Below are positions 36,362 through 46,052 of a stretch of 64,000 nucleotides of DNA, piece by piece; positions within the stretch are counted from its first letter, which is position 1, and every line of letters starts with the position of its first letter. The DNA lies in NCBI GenBank assembly GCA_020199775.1, contig JAIVJZ010000007.1:103801-167800 (forward strand), in the 5' to 3' direction. A program made the translations under genes and the position numbers. A model generated the notes under the pieces. That model made no database searches, was not told where the DNA came from, and saw only the letters and a program-made list of their open reading frames with translations. Source of the stretch: Acidobacteriota bacterium. Its GTDB lineage: Bacteria; Acidobacteriota; Blastocatellia; Pyrinomonadales; Pyrinomonadaceae.

Positions 36362-36651
36362 TTATTACCCTCGCGTGCGGGCTGCCCGGAGCGTTTCCAC
36401 TGGTTGGTAGAGAGACGCAAGGAACGCGTCCTTTGTTTCACCTTTTGACAAGTCAGCACAAAATCTAATGAAAGCCGTGTGCCATCGTTGGAGCGAGAGA
36501 GGCGTAGGAATTTTCGGGCGTTTCGGCGCGCGGCCGTTAATTTCAAACAAGGTGAATCCCAGTTTCGGAACGCGCCTTATCCGAAAGCGAAAAACGCCCG
36601 CCGCGATTTACGAAAGAATAGATCGGAAATACAAATTGAGCGAGCACAAGA
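36362..36651. other. intergenic stretch upstream of the ATPase gene
   Basis: No gene is supported. It must hold the promoter of the ATPase at 35699-36361, but no convincing boxes are seen. Confidence 0.4.
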
Positions 36652-36785
36652 CATTCATCAACGCAGACACGGAGGAAGGAAACGTTGTAAGGAGGAACGC
36701 GGAACGATGAACTGAAAGCAACTTGTCTTAACTTCCGCGTTTATCGTTCCGCGTTCATCGTTTCTTCTCTTTGTGGTGAATGTTT
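36652..36785. repeat. nested word-repeat hairpin (GCGGAACGATGAAC)
   Basis: The inner arms carry GGAACGCGGAACGATGAAC (from about 36694) and its near complement GTTTATCGTTCCGCGTT (from about 36739). The outer arms are CATTCATCAACGCAG… on the left and …TTTGTGGTGAATG on the right, imperfectly paired. It lies between the aldehyde dehydrogenase stop and the ATPase start, both on the minus strand. Confidence 0.7.
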
Positions 36786-36810
36786 TCGTCCTTGTCGCTT
36801 TGTTGAGCAG

Positions 36811-38214
36811 CTATTCGGTCTCGGTTCGCCGCGCGTCGCCGCCGCCGCCGTCTTTGATCCAGACGGTCTTGATGTTGACGAACTCTCGGATGCCGAACTC
36901 TCCCAATTCGCGCCCGTAGCCGGAACGCTTGACGCCGCCGAAGGGTAGGCGCGGGTCTGACGCCACCATCGCGTTGATGAAGACCGCGCCTGCTTCGATG
37001 TCGCGGACGAACCGCGCGCGCTCGCCCGCGTCGTTCGTCCACGCGCTCGCGCCGAGCCCGAACGTCGTGTCGTTCGCAAGCTCCATTGCCTCTTCAATCG
37101 AACTCACGCGAAACAGCAGCGCGACCGGGCCGAAAAACTCTTCCGCGTAGGCCGGAGAATTTTTCGGAATGTCGGCGAGCACGGTCGGCGCGTAGTAGTT
37201 CCCCGCACGCCGCAAGCGTTCGCCGCCGGTGAGGACGCGCGCGCCCGCCGCGACGGACTTTCGCACCTGCCCGTCCAGTTCTTCCACGATGCTCGCGGTG
37301 GCGAGCGGCCCGATCTCCGTCGCCTCGTCGGCGGGGTCGCCGACGTTCAACGCCGCCATCCCCGCGACGAAGCGGCGCGCGAACTCTTCGTAAACGTCCG
37401 CGTGGACGATGAAGCGTTTGGCCGCGATGCACGACTGGCCGTTGTTGATCGTGCGCGCCTTGATCGCGGTCTTGATCGCGGCCTCGAAGTTCGCGCTCGG
37501 CATGACGATGAAAGGATCGCTGCCGCCCAGTTCGAGCACGGTCTTCTTGATCGCCTTCCCGGCGCGGCTCGCCACGTCGCTCCCGGCGTGTTCGCTGCCC
37601 GTGAGCGTAACGGCGCGCACGCGCGCATCGTCAATCACACGCCCGACCTGATCCGCGTTGAGCAGCAGCGTCTGGAAGACGCCTTCGATAAAACCCGCGC
37701 GCCGGAAAATCTCTTCTATCGCCAGCGCGCACTGCGGCACGTTCGAGGCGTGTTTGAGCAGCCCGACGTTTCCGGCCATCAACGCGGGCGCGGCGAAGCG
37801 GAAGACCTGCCAGAAGGGAAAGTTCCACGGCATGACGGCGAGCACCGCGCCGAGCGGTTCGTAAAGAACGAAGGAGCGCGTCGCACTCGTCTCGATCTCT
37901 TCGTCCGCGAGAAATTGTTCGGCGTGCTCGGCGTAGTAGCGACACACCAGCGCGCACTTCGCAGCCTCGTCGCGCGCGGCCTGCAAAGGCTTCCCCATCT
38001 CCGCCGTCATCAGGCGGGCGAAACTGTCTTTCTCCGTTTCCAGAATCTTCGCCGCGTGCTGCATCTTCTCGGCGCGGTCGGCAAAACTCGTGCGACGGTG
38101 TTGACGGGAAGCCGCGGCGGCGCGTTGCAGTTTATCTTCGATCCCGGCTTCGTCGAGCGGCGCGAACTCGCGCAACTTCTCGCCCGTCGCAGGATTCACA
38201 CTCGCGATTCCCAT
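36811..38214 (-). CDS. NAD(P)-dependent aldehyde dehydrogenase, succinate-semialdehyde type
   Basis: A 467-residue enzyme of the ALDH superfamily. The cofactor site has VMPWNFPFWQ, TLTGSEHAG; the general base Glu is in VLELGGSDPF (about 233) and the nucleophile Cys is in NNGQSCIAAKRF (about 267). The opening NPATGEKLREF and the short length fit bacterial succinate-semialdehyde dehydrogenases (GabD/Sad group). It would oxidise a semialdehyde to the acid. It starts at 38214, back to back with the TauE/SafE gene; no GABA pathway gene is adjacent, so the substrate is uncertain. Confidence 0.9.
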   Translation of the reverse strand: MGIASVNPATGEKLREFAPLDEAGIEDKLQRAAAASRQHRRTSFADRAEKMQHAAKILETEKDSFARLMTAEMGKPLQAARDEAAKCALVCRYYAEHAEQFLADEEIETSATRSFVLYEPLGAVLAVMPWNFPFWQVFRFAAPALMAGNVGLLKHASNVPQCALAIEEIFRRAGFIEGVFQTLLLNADQVGRVIDDARVRAVTLTGSEHAGSDVASRAGKAIKKTVLELGGSDPFIVMPSANFEAAIKTAIKARTINNGQSCIAAKRFIVHADVYEEFARRFVAGMAALNVGDPADEATEIGPLATASIVEELDGQVRKSVAAGARVLTGGERLRRAGNYYAPTVLADIPKNSPAYAEEFFGPVALLFRVSSIEEAMELANDTTFGLGASAWTNDAGERARFVRDIEAGAVFINAMVASDPRLPFGGVKRSGYGRELGEFGIREFVNIKTVWIKDGGGGDARRTETE

Positions 38215-38336
38215 TGAATATTCACCACCTTTTGCTATCGATCTATGCCCCTATCATAACGCAACTGCCCGCCCCCGCGCTCATCATGTATAGTTGCCGT
38301 GTTCATCAATTCAATTTCGCCGTGGTCGCCAATCGC

Positions 38337-39113
38337 ATGGGCTTGACGGTTCTTCAAGGGGTCATTCTGTTCGCGTCGGCGTTCGCCGCGGGGATGATTA
38401 ATTCCATCGCGGGCGGCGGCACGCTTCTCACTTTCCCGACGCTTATCTGGCTCGGCCTCGACGCTAAAGAGGCGAACGCGACGAGCACGGTCGCGCTCTG
38501 GCCGGGACTCATCGGCGGGCTGTTCGGCTTCCGCAGAGAGTTGGAACGCAGCCGCCCGCTGCTCGTCCGTCTGGGGCTGGCGAGCCTCGCCGGAGGCGCG
38601 GTCGGCGCGGGTCTCCTTATTTGGACGCCTTCGGAAACCTTCGCTCGCCTCGTTCCCTTTCTCATCTTCTTCGCCACGCTCCTCTTCATGGCGCAGGAAC
38701 CGATCACGCGTTGGTTGCGTCTGGAAACGACGCCCGACGAACGCCAGCGCGGTTGGTGGACGGGCGCGATTCTCTTCCAGTTCTGCGCCGCCGTCTATGG
38801 CGGCTACTTCGGCGCGGGCAACGGCATCCTCATGCTCTCCGCGCTCGGCCTGCTCGGCATCTCCGACATCCATCGCGCCAACGGCCTCAAGAATTTTTTG
38901 GGACTGACTTTGAACAGCGCGGCCGTCGTGGCCTTTGCCTTCTCCGGCCTCGTGCGCTGGCCGCAAGCCTTCGTGATGGCGGCGGGCGCGATCCTCGGCG
39001 GCTATTACGGCGCGGCCATCGCGCGCCGGCTCGGTCGCACGTTCGTCCGCCGCGCAGTCGTCGTCATCGGCCTCTCAATCGGCTGCCTCATGCTCTGGCG
39101 GCTGTCGCGCTAA
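38337..39113 (+). CDS. TauE/SafE-family membrane permease
   Basis: A 258-residue protein with about eight hydrophobic helices. The first holds the family motif GMINSIAGGGTLLTFPTL, and a second half repeats it as GGYFGAGNGILMLSALGLLG. This inverted repeat is typical of TauE/SafE (DUF81) carriers of sulfite, sulfonates or other small anions. ATG 38337 is preferred; a reading from upstream adds 41 residues without the family pattern. It is divergent from the aldehyde dehydrogenase. Confidence 0.88.
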   Translation: MGLTVLQGVILFASAFAAGMINSIAGGGTLLTFPTLIWLGLDAKEANATSTVALWPGLIGGLFGFRRELERSRPLLVRLGLASLAGGAVGAGLLIWTPSETFARLVPFLIFFATLLFMAQEPITRWLRLETTPDERQRGWWTGAILFQFCAAVYGGYFGAGNGILMLSALGLLGISDIHRANGLKNFLGLTLNSAAVVAFAFSGLVRWPQAFVMAAGAILGGYYGAAIARRLGRTFVRRAVVVIGLSIGCLMLWRLSR

Positions 39114-39139
39114 TCGCAGAGAATAGCTTTGCGCCCCGG

Positions 39140-39385
39140 CTATCTGGCTCGTTTCAAGTGAAAAACCGCTCTTCCGTTGCCGCTCCCGTTACTTATATCG
39201 AGATCAGTTCTGACAGTTACCAAGTCCCAACCTTGCGCGCCGAGCTTATTTGCCTCTTCCTCCCGATAGACGGTGATGAATTCCCAAGTAGTTATCGCTT
39301 CAGTTCTCTTCTGCGAGTGGGTTGTCCATCCTGCAACGCAAAAAACGGCGAAGGCAAGTAACACGAGGATGGCTTTATGCTTCAT
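39140..39385 (-). CDS. small exported DUF4177-like protein
   Basis: An 81-residue protein. A hydrophobic leader (AILVLLAFAVFCVAGW) suggests export. The core WEFITVYREEEANKLGAQGWDLVTV resembles the short beta-alpha-beta pattern of DUF4177 (an aromatic strand, a helix with LxxxGxxGWxLV). The function of the family is unknown. It is convergent with the TauE/SafE gene, 26 bp apart. Confidence 0.65.
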   Translation of the reverse strand: MKHKAILVLLAFAVFCVAGWTTHSQKRTEAITTWEFITVYREEEANKLGAQGWDLVTVRTDLDISNGSGNGRAVFHLKRAR

Positions 39386-39527
39386 CTTCTGATCTCCTTT
39401 TGCATTGGTTAGAGGCTGCCGGGTCTTGTCCGGCCGACATAGACACGTCCGTCGGTTTGGCGAGTTCCAGATTGTGCCATTCGGGGCATCGCTGAAAACT
39501 CTGTAGCAGCCGACGATTCAGGTCGTT

Positions 39528-42065
39528 CTACTTTTGCCCGTGTGATGGAGTTTCGTCGTCGGGACGCAGCGAGATGACGATTGACTTCGAGGCGGGCGTG
39601 TTGCTCTTTTCGGCGACGCTGCCGATGGCGACGAGCACGTTCGTTTCGGGGAAATAGGTGGCGGCCGAGCGGCGCGGGATGCTGTAGGGCACGACGATGA
39701 AGCGGCGCGCGATGCGTTCCTCGCCCTCGAAGTGGCTAATCAAATCCACGACCGCGCCCTTGCTCAAGCCCGCCTCGCGTATGTCTTCGGGGTTGAGCAT
39801 CACGACGCGCCGCTCGTTGCGGATGCCGCGATAGCGATCATCCAAACCGTAGATGGTCGAGTTGAATTGATCGTGGCTGCGGATGGTCATCATCAAAAAC
39901 TGGCCGGGCGCGAGTTCGTGTCGCGGCAATCCGTGCATGGTGAACTGAGCCTTGCCCGACGCGGTTTTCCACTCGCGTTCGCGCGCGAGGTTGGGCAGGT
40001 AGAAGCCGCCGGGCCGGCGCACGCGCTCGTTGTAATTCTCGAAGCCGACGACGACGCGCGAGATGCGTTCACGGATGAGATCATAGTCGGCCGCGAGTTC
40101 CGTCCAGTTGACGCCGCCGCGCCCGTCTAAAGTCGCCTCCGCCAGCCGCGCGACGATCATCACTTCGCTCAAAAGTTCTTGAGACGCGGGCTGTAAATTC
40201 CCGCGCGAAGATTGCACGACGCCCATCGAATTTTCCGCGCTCACAAACTGCTCGCCCGTCGCCTGCCGGTCGATCTCCGTGCGACCGAGACACGGCAAGA
40301 TCAACGCCTGCTGGCCCGTGATGAGGTGCGCGCGGTTGAGCTTGGTCGAGACCTGCACGGTCAGCCGCGGGCGGCGCAGAGCTTCGGCGGTGTACTCCGT
40401 ATCGGGCGTGGCCGAGAGGAAGTTGCCGCCCATCGCGAAGAACACTTTCGCCGCCCCGGCGTGCATCGCTTTGATCGCCTCGACGGTGTCGAAGCCGTGC
40501 GCGCGCGGCGGCTCGAAGCCGAACTCGCGCGCGAGCGCGTCGAGGAAGGCCGCGGTCGGGCGTTCCCAGATACCCATCGTGCGGTCGCCCTGCACGTTCG
40601 AGTGGCCGCGCACGGGGCAGACGCCCGCGCCGCGCTTCCCGATCTGCCCGCGCAGGAGCAGGAGGTTGACGATCTCCTGTATGTTCGCCACGGCGTTCCG
40701 GTGCTGCGTGAGTCCCATTGCCCAGCAGAAGATCGTGCGCTCCGAATTGATGAACACTTCGGCGGCCGCGCGTATCTGCCCGCGCTCGATGCCGCAGCCT
40801 TCCGTGATTTCGTCCCAACTAACATTGTCGAGCGACGCGGCAAACTCCGCGAACCCGGCCGTGTGCGCCGCGATGAAGTCGCGTTCGAGCACGCCGCCGT
40901 CGCGCCGCGCGTCTTCTTCCAACACCTCTTTCGAGATGCCTTGCAGGAGCGCGACATCGCCGTTGATGCGAACTTGCAGGAACAGGTCGGCGAGTTGCGT
41001 CCCACGGCCGACGAACGTATCGAAGACTTCCTGCGGGTGTTTGAAACGCGACATGCCTGCTTCCGGCAGCGGGTTGATGTGGACGATGCGACAGCCACGA
41101 CGCTTCGCGGCTTGCAACGTCGAGAGCATGCGCGGGTGGTTCGTGCCCGGATTCTGCCCGATGACGAAGATCGCATCTGCCTCCGCGAAGTCGTCGAGCG
41201 TGACCGTGCCTTTGCCGACGCCGATTGATTCCGACAACGCCGACCCGCTCGACTCGTGGCACATGTTCGAGCAGTCGGGCAAATTGTTCGTGCCGAATTG
41301 GCGGACGAAAAGTTGATAGAGGAAAGCCGCTTCGTTGCTCGTTCGCCCCGACGTGTAGAAGATGGCCTCGTCGGGCGAGGCGAGCGCATTCAACTCACCG
41401 GCGATGAGTTTGAATGCTTCGTCCCAACTGACGGGCTCGTAGTGGTCGCTCTCGCGTTTGAGCATCATCGGGTGCGTGAGCCGCCCCTGATCGTTCAACC
41501 ACATGTCGGACTGTCGCGAGAGTTCCGGGACGCTCCACCGGCGGAAGAATTCGGGCGTCACGCGTTTCGTCGTCGCCTCGTCGGCGACGTGCTTCGCGCC
41601 GTTTTCACAGAACTCGAAATGCGTGCGCTCGCCGTCCGGCTCAGGCCACGCGCAGCCGGGGCAATCGAAGCCGCCCTTCTGGTTGATGCGCGTCAGCGTC
41701 TTGAGCGTCCGCGCCGCGCCCATCTCCGCCCATGAATGTTTCAACGCGGACACGATGGCGGGCAGGCCGCCGGCCGTCTCGCTCGCGGGTGAGATTTGTA
41801 TCCCCGTGAAATCTTCCGGCGGCTGCGCGCGAACTGCGTCACCTGCCGCTACAACCGCGCCGCCTTTCGTCTCCGCCTGATGCTGCGGCTCGTCTTCGGA
41901 TGAAACTCTCGCCGCGGATGAAGCTCTCGCCGCGACGCGCTGTAGCTCGCGCTCGGTCTTCAAGTCTTGCTTGGCAGGCTCGTAGTGGCTCGGGTGTTCC
42001 TCGACCTGCTGGTCGGGCGCGCCCTGCTGTTGCTGCCGCTCCTGAATTTTAATTTCCCGCTTCAT
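39528..42065 (-). CDS. FdhF/YdeP-family molybdopterin oxidoreductase
   Basis: An 845-residue molybdoenzyme. The first ~100 residues are a low-complexity Gln/Ala/Glu-rich extension. Then comes GGFDCPGCAWPEP, the short cysteine motif of the YdeP branch. The molybdopterin domains follow with FYTSGRTSNEAAFLYQLF, SNMCHESSGSALSE (the metal ligand is Cys, not selenocysteine) and VIGQNPGTNHPRML. The last domain has the cap-type barrel (GAVVDLISHFEGEERI, YFPETNVLV). Relatives are formate-dehydrogenase-like enzymes of uncertain substrate, some tied to acid resistance. No FdhD gene is adjacent. The long N-terminal extension could partly be an upstream misread, but no better start is seen. Confidence 0.9.
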   Translation of the reverse strand: MKREIKIQERQQQQGAPDQQVEEHPSHYEPAKQDLKTERELQRVAARASSAARVSSEDEPQHQAETKGGAVVAAGDAVRAQPPEDFTGIQISPASETAGGLPAIVSALKHSWAEMGAARTLKTLTRINQKGGFDCPGCAWPEPDGERTHFEFCENGAKHVADEATTKRVTPEFFRRWSVPELSRQSDMWLNDQGRLTHPMMLKRESDHYEPVSWDEAFKLIAGELNALASPDEAIFYTSGRTSNEAAFLYQLFVRQFGTNNLPDCSNMCHESSGSALSESIGVGKGTVTLDDFAEADAIFVIGQNPGTNHPRMLSTLQAAKRRGCRIVHINPLPEAGMSRFKHPQEVFDTFVGRGTQLADLFLQVRINGDVALLQGISKEVLEEDARRDGGVLERDFIAAHTAGFAEFAASLDNVSWDEITEGCGIERGQIRAAAEVFINSERTIFCWAMGLTQHRNAVANIQEIVNLLLLRGQIGKRGAGVCPVRGHSNVQGDRTMGIWERPTAAFLDALAREFGFEPPRAHGFDTVEAIKAMHAGAAKVFFAMGGNFLSATPDTEYTAEALRRPRLTVQVSTKLNRAHLITGQQALILPCLGRTEIDRQATGEQFVSAENSMGVVQSSRGNLQPASQELLSEVMIVARLAEATLDGRGGVNWTELAADYDLIRERISRVVVGFENYNERVRRPGGFYLPNLAREREWKTASGKAQFTMHGLPRHELAPGQFLMMTIRSHDQFNSTIYGLDDRYRGIRNERRVVMLNPEDIREAGLSKGAVVDLISHFEGEERIARRFIVVPYSIPRRSAATYFPETNVLVAIGSVAEKSNTPASKSIVISLRPDDETPSHGQK

Positions 42066-42113
42066 CGTCTCTTTTCAAATGATACTTCACCACGCGCCGT
42101 AAAAGACACTTAA

Positions 42114-42827
42114 TCACTCGGCCGGGAACAGTTTCAGATCGCGCGCCCGCGCCGCGTCGAGTTTTTCCAGAAACTCGTCGCGCGTGACGGTGCGCGCGCC
42201 CAGAGCTTCCATGTGGGGCGTCATTACCTGTATGTCGAGCCAGTCGAGGCCGCGCCGTCGCAAGTGTTCGACGAGGTGAAGCAGCGCGAGTTTCGACGCG
42301 TTCGGGCGAAGATAAAACATGCTCTCCCCGGCGAACGCGCCGCCCGCGTCAACCCCGTACAGCCCGCCGACGAGCGCGTCGCCTTCCCACGCCTCGACGC
42401 TGTGCGCGTGGCCGAGTTCGTGCAATTCGCAGTAGGCGCGAAACATACCCGGCGTGATCCAGGTGCCCTGCTCGTCCGGTCGTTTGATGCGGGCGCAACT
42501 GCGGATCACTTCGGGAAAGGCGGCGTCAATCGTGATGCGGAAGGGAGCGCGGCGGATCACTTTCGCGAGGCTGCGCGGCGCTTTCAAATTCTCAAACTCG
42601 ATGATCGCGCGTTCCTGCGGGGAGAACCAAGTGAGCGGCCAACCCTCGATAGGCCACGGGAAGATGCCGCGCGCGTAGGCGCGTTTGAGGTTGCACGGGT
42701 GTAGATTTCCGCCCACGGCGACGATGTCGCCGAAAGGCGCGTCTCGCGGGTCGGGGAAGTCGATCAGGCTCACGTCCCGCTTAAAAAACAGGGCGGGATG
42801 CTGAGTTGAAGTTTCTATCTCCGACAT
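42114..42827 (-). CDS. aat: leucyl/phenylalanyl-tRNA-protein transferase
   Basis: A 237-residue enzyme that adds Leu or Phe to proteins with N-terminal Arg or Lys, creating an N-degron. Typical blocks are FPDPRDAPFGDIVAVGGNL, YARGIFPWPIEGWPLTWFSP, GTWITPGMFRAYCELHELGHAHSVE, VGGLYGVDAGGAFAGESMF and DIQVMTPHMEALGA. It follows clpA by 45 bp on the same strand, so substrate tagging (Aat), recognition (ClpS) and unfolding (ClpA) are encoded together. Confidence 0.95.
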   Translation of the reverse strand: MSEIETSTQHPALFFKRDVSLIDFPDPRDAPFGDIVAVGGNLHPCNLKRAYARGIFPWPIEGWPLTWFSPQERAIIEFENLKAPRSLAKVIRRAPFRITIDAAFPEVIRSCARIKRPDEQGTWITPGMFRAYCELHELGHAHSVEAWEGDALVGGLYGVDAGGAFAGESMFYLRPNASKLALLHLVEHLRRRGLDWLDIQVMTPHMEALGARTVTRDEFLEKLDAARARDLKLFPAE

Positions 42828-42872
42828 GGTGCGAGTGGGGAACGGTTAATCCTCAAGTTTCTCTCGTCAGGC

Positions 42873-45134
42873 TCAAGGGCGCGGGAAGTTGAGCGTGAGT
42901 TCGTCGCCCGAGACGCCGACGACAACTTCGCCGCCCGCCGCGAGCGACGCGCCGAAGAGCAACTCTTCCGCCAGCGGCTCTTTGATCTTCTTCTGGATCA
43001 GCCGGTTCATCGGTCGCGCCCCGAAGAGGCGGTCGAAACCGCGCGCCGCCAGCCACGCGCGCGCCGTCTCTGCGAGCACGACCCGCACATTCTTCTCCGC
43101 GAGTTGCGCGTTCAACTCTTTGACGAACTTGTCAACCACCATTTCGATGACTTCAAAACTGAGCGGCGCGAAAGCGATCCAGGCGTCGAGCCGGTTGCGA
43201 AACTCCGGGCTGAAGGTGCGCTCAATCGCGCCGCGCCCCTGCCCCTTGCCCGTCGTGTTCGACTGGAAGCCGATGCCGCCCGCGCTCAACTCCTGCGCGC
43301 CCGCGTTGGTCGTCATGATCAGAATGACGTTGCGGAAGTCCGCTTTTTTGCCGTTGTTGTCGGTGAGCGTCGCGTGATCCATCACCTGCAAGAGGATGTT
43401 GAACAGGTTCGGGTGCGCCTTCTCGATCTCGTCGAGGACGAGCACGGCGTAAGGCGTCTTGTTGATCGCGTCGGTGAGCAAGCCCCCCTGATCGAAGCCG
43501 ACGTAGCCGGGCGGCGCGCCGATGAGCCGCGAAACCGTGTGCGCCTCGGCATACTCGCTCATGTCGAAGCGGATGAATTCGACGCCGAGCGCGGCGGCGA
43601 GTTGCTTGGCGAGTTCCGTCTTGCCGACGCCCGTGGGGCCGGAAAAGAGGAACGAGCCAACCGGCTTTTCGGGACTGCCGAGGCCGGAGCGCGACAGTTT
43701 GATCGCGTTCGTAATTTGCTCGATGGCGTGATCCTGCCCGTAGATGACCGCCTGCAACTCGCCACGCAATTCGCGCAGACGGTCGCGCTCCGAACCGCCC
43801 ACGCTCTTCGGCGGAATTTTCGCCATGCGCGAGAGCACCAGTTCGATCTCGGCCACGCCGATAGTCTCAGGCCGCTCGTCTTTCGGCAGCAGTTTCATCG
43901 CCGCGCCCGCTTCGTCGATCACGTCGATGGCCTTGTCGGGCAGCAGGCGGTCGTGCAGGTATTTGGCCGCGAGTTCGGCGGCGAGTTGAATCGCTTCGGG
44001 CGAATATGTGACGCCGTGATGCTGCTCGTAGTAGCTCTTGAGGCCGTTCAAAATCTCGACCGTCTCGGCCACGGTCGGCTCGCCGATCTCGATCTTCTGG
44101 AAGCGGCGCGCGAGCGCGCGGTCGCGTTCAAACGCGCTTTTATATTCGGCGTAAGTGGTCGAACCGATGCAGCGCAGTTCGCCGGAGGCGAGCGCGGGCT
44201 TGATGATGTTGGAGGCGTCCATCGAACCGCCCGACACCGCGCCCGCTCCGACGATGGTGTGTATCTCGTCGATGAAGAGGATCGCGCCGGAGATTTTCTT
44301 CAAGGCGTTGATGACGCCCTTGAAACGCTGCTCGAACTCGCCGCGATATTTCGTGCCCGCGAGCACCGCGCCCATGTCGAGCGCGTAGACTACGGCGTCG
44401 CGCAAAACTTCGGGCACGTCTCCCTGTTGAATCTTGAGCGCCAGCCCTTCGGCGATGGCCGTCTTGCCGACGCCGGGTTCGCCCACGTAAATCGGATTAT
44501 TTTTGCGACGACGGCAGAGAATTTGAATCGTCCGCAGGACTTCAACGTGACGCCCGATGAGCGGGTCGATGTAGCCTTCGCCCGCGCGTTCGTTGAGGTT
44601 GACGGTGAAGGCCGCGAGCGGGTCGCGCTGCTCTTGCTGCCCTCCCGCTTCGGCTTGCGCATCGCCCTCGAAGTCGCCCCCGGCGGGTTCGTTCGCGCCC
44701 GTGTGTTTGGTGATGCCGTGCGCGATGAAGTTCAACACGTCGAGGCGCGTGACGCCCTGTTGCCTGAGCAGGTAGACGGCGTAGGAGCGTTCGGCCTGAA
44801 AGAGCGCGGCGAGGATGTTGCCGCCGTTGATCTCTTTCTGCCCGCTGCCCTGCGCCTGAAGCATCGCGTATTGCAGGACGCGCGTGAACATCTCGGTCTG
44901 TTCGGGCACGTGCGCCCTCTCTTCCGCGAGTTGCTCGACGCGCTCGTCGAAGAATTTTTCGAGATCGTGGCGCAAATCGTCCGTGTCGCCGCCGCAGTTG
45001 CGAATGACGTTGCCCGCCGTGCGGTCGGAGAGCAAGGCGAGCAGGAGATGTTCGAGCGTGACGTATTCGTGCCGCCGCTCGATGGCCTCCGCGACGGCCG
45101 CACTCAATGTTGCTTGTAACTCTCTGGTAATCAT
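42873..45134 (-). CDS. clpA: ATP-dependent Clp protease ATPase subunit ClpA
   Basis: A 753-residue AAA+ unfoldase. The N-domain (about 1-150) is the ClpS-docking region ([21 protein letters not shown]). AAA-1 has Walker [10 protein letters not shown] and Walker [13 protein letters not shown]-2 has [21 protein letters not shown] and MTTNAGAQE. The C-terminus ([29 protein letters not shown]) fits ClpA. There is no long M-domain, which excludes ClpB/C. It feeds proteins to ClpP, which is not in the window. The gene follows clpS after a 64-bp gap filled by a hairpin. Confidence 0.96.
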   Translation of the reverse strand: MITRELQATLSAAVAEAIERRHEYVTLEHLLLALLSDRTAGNVIRNCGGDTDDLRHDLEKFFDERVEQLAEERAHVPEQTEMFTRVLQYAMLQAQGSGQKEINGGNILAALFQAERSYAVYLLRQQGVTRLDVLNFIAHGITKHTGANEPAGGDFEGDAQAEAGGQQEQRDPLAAFTVNLNERAGEGYIDPLIGRHVEVLRTIQILCRRRKNNPIYVGEPGVGKTAIAEGLALKIQQGDVPEVLRDAVVYALDMGAVLAGTKYRGEFEQRFKGVINALKKISGAILFIDEIHTIVGAGAVSGGSMDASNIIKPALASGELRCIGSTTYAEYKSAFERDRALARRFQKIEIGEPTVAETVEILNGLKSYYEQHHGVTYSPEAIQLAAELAAKYLHDRLLPDKAIDVIDEAGAAMKLLPKDERPETIGVAEIELVLSRMAKIPPKSVGGSERDRLRELRGELQAVIYGQDHAIEQITNAIKLSRSGLGSPEKPVGSFLFSGPTGVGKTELAKQLAAALGVEFIRFDMSEYAEAHTVSRLIGAPPGYVGFDQGGLLTDAINKTPYAVLVLDEIEKAHPNLFNILLQVMDHATLTDNNGKKADFRNVILIMTTNAGAQELSAGGIGFQSNTTGKGQGRGAIERTFSPEFRNRLDAWIAFAPLSFEVIEMVVDKFVKELNAQLAEKNVRVVLAETARAWLAARGFDRLFGARPMNRLIQKKIKEPLAEELLFGASLAAGGEVVVGVSGDELTLNFPRP

Positions 45135-45144
45135 AACGTGCAGC

Positions 45145-45200
45145 GGTCAGAGGTCGGTGAAGACAGTTGTTGTTTTAACTGACCTCCGACTCTGACCTCT
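45145..45200. repeat. word-repeat hairpin between clpS and clpA (GGTCAGAGG)
   Basis: The left arm GGTCAGAGGTCGGTGAAG… (45145-45168) pairs imperfectly with AACTGACCTCCGACTCTGACC (45177 onward) around GTTGTTTT. It fills the operon gap and ends close to the clpA start at 45134, so it may tune the clpS:clpA ratio. It overlaps the last two bases of clpS. Confidence 0.7.
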
Positions 45201-45519
45201 AGCTTGTTGTTTCTTCAATGGTGCAGAGCAAAGGAAACTCGTTCGCCCGCGCCAACTCCGCGACCTTCGCCACTTTCATTTCGGCGATCTCGTAGGTGTA
45301 AACGCCCGCCACGCCGACGCCTTCCAAATGAACTTGCAGCATCACGCGGACGGCCTCGGTTTCGGATCGCTGGAAGACATTTTGCAACACGTAGACGACA
45401 AACTCCATCGTCGTGAAGTCGTCGTTGTGCAGCAGCACTTGATAGAGCGGCGGCTTCTTGAGCCGCGTCTCGCTCTCGGTCACAACCGCTTCATCCGGGT
45501 CTGAATCGTATCTCGACAT
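45199..45519 (-). CDS. clpS: ClpS adaptor of the N-degron pathway
   Basis: A 106-residue adaptor. After a flexible N-terminus comes the ClpS fold: YQVLLHNDDFTTMEFVVYVLQNVF (the LHNDD..T.EFV motif that forms the N-degron pocket), AVRVMLQVHLEGVGVAGVYTYEIAEMKV (the His-x-x-G binding element) and a C-terminal helix. It binds N-terminal Leu, Phe, Trp or Tyr and delivers substrates to ClpA, which is downstream; aat follows. It is the first gene of this unit. Confidence 0.95.
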   Translation of the reverse strand: MSRYDSDPDEAVVTESETRLKKPPLYQVLLHNDDFTTMEFVVYVLQNVFQRSETEAVRVMLQVHLEGVGVAGVYTYEIAEMKVAKVAELARANEFPLLCTIEETTS

Positions 45520-45597
45520 AGCCGCCGTCTCATGCGCGCGCTCGTTTCGGCAACCGCGCGTAGACAGGATACCAACATCACACGCCGGACGGTAGCG

Positions 45598-45660
45598 CGC
45601 GAGAAAAAGGCAAGCCCGCGCAAACGCCGGGGCATCGCGCGGGCTGACCTTTTTCTCGCG
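45598..45660 (-). terminator. strong intrinsic terminator
   Basis: Outer arms CGCGAGAAAAAGG (45598-45610) and CCTTTTTCTCGCG (45648-45660) enclose a GC-rich stem AGCCCGCGC/GCGCGGGCT. On the minus strand the GC stem is followed by TGCCTTTTTCTC, a canonical terminator for the 51-residue peptide gene just upstream. The symmetry would also allow weaker activity on the plus strand. Confidence 0.85.
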
Positions 45661-45729
45661 GGTAACGAAACTGTCGGTTGATTTAATGCTAAGTGAACTA
45701 CCCGCCGTGTGGGACGTAGTTTGAGCGAG

Positions 45730-45885
45730 CTACTCGCTGTGTTGGACGGGGTTGATGCCTTTGGTGGTGTTAGTCGTCGTGGCGGTGCGTTCACTATGTT
45801 GGACAGGATTGATGCCCTTGCTCGCCGTCGAAGTAGAAGACGAAAGGGCAATTAACAGCGCGACCAAGGTGACTATCGTAGACAT
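45730..45885 (-). CDS. 51-residue secreted peptide with two KGINPVQHSE repeats
   Basis: This short gene begins at ATG 45885, seven bases after AAAGGAAA, and ends at TAG 45730-45732. Residues 1-21 are a hydrophobic signal-like segment (TIVTLVALLIALSSST). The mature part carries the decapeptide KGINPVQHSE twice (residues 23-32 and 42-51), joined by a Thr-rich linker; the second repeat ends at the stop codon. A strong terminator follows about 70 bp downstream, so it is a complete single-gene unit. I know no family with this repeat. The ribosome site, signal, repeat and terminator together make it likely real. Confidence 0.7.
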   Translation of the reverse strand: MSTIVTLVALLIALSSSTSTASKGINPVQHSERTATTTNTTKGINPVQHSE

Positions 45886-46052
45886 GAGTTTTCCTTTCAG
45901 CTTGGGGACGTGAGGCTAATGAAGCATTAGCGCGGCAAAATTTAGCGCGGCGAAGATATAGGGATAAGGTGGGATGTGTCAATAGCCATCCGGCCACATG
46001 TCCCGATAGAATTTGATACGTACGGCGGTGAGTTTGGACGAACCTGATTTCC

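Noticed and set aside
43104..45119. 671-residue plus-strand frame opposite clpA
   Set aside because: It is the antisense image of a GC-rich gene with full ClpA motifs; no start signal or family supports it.
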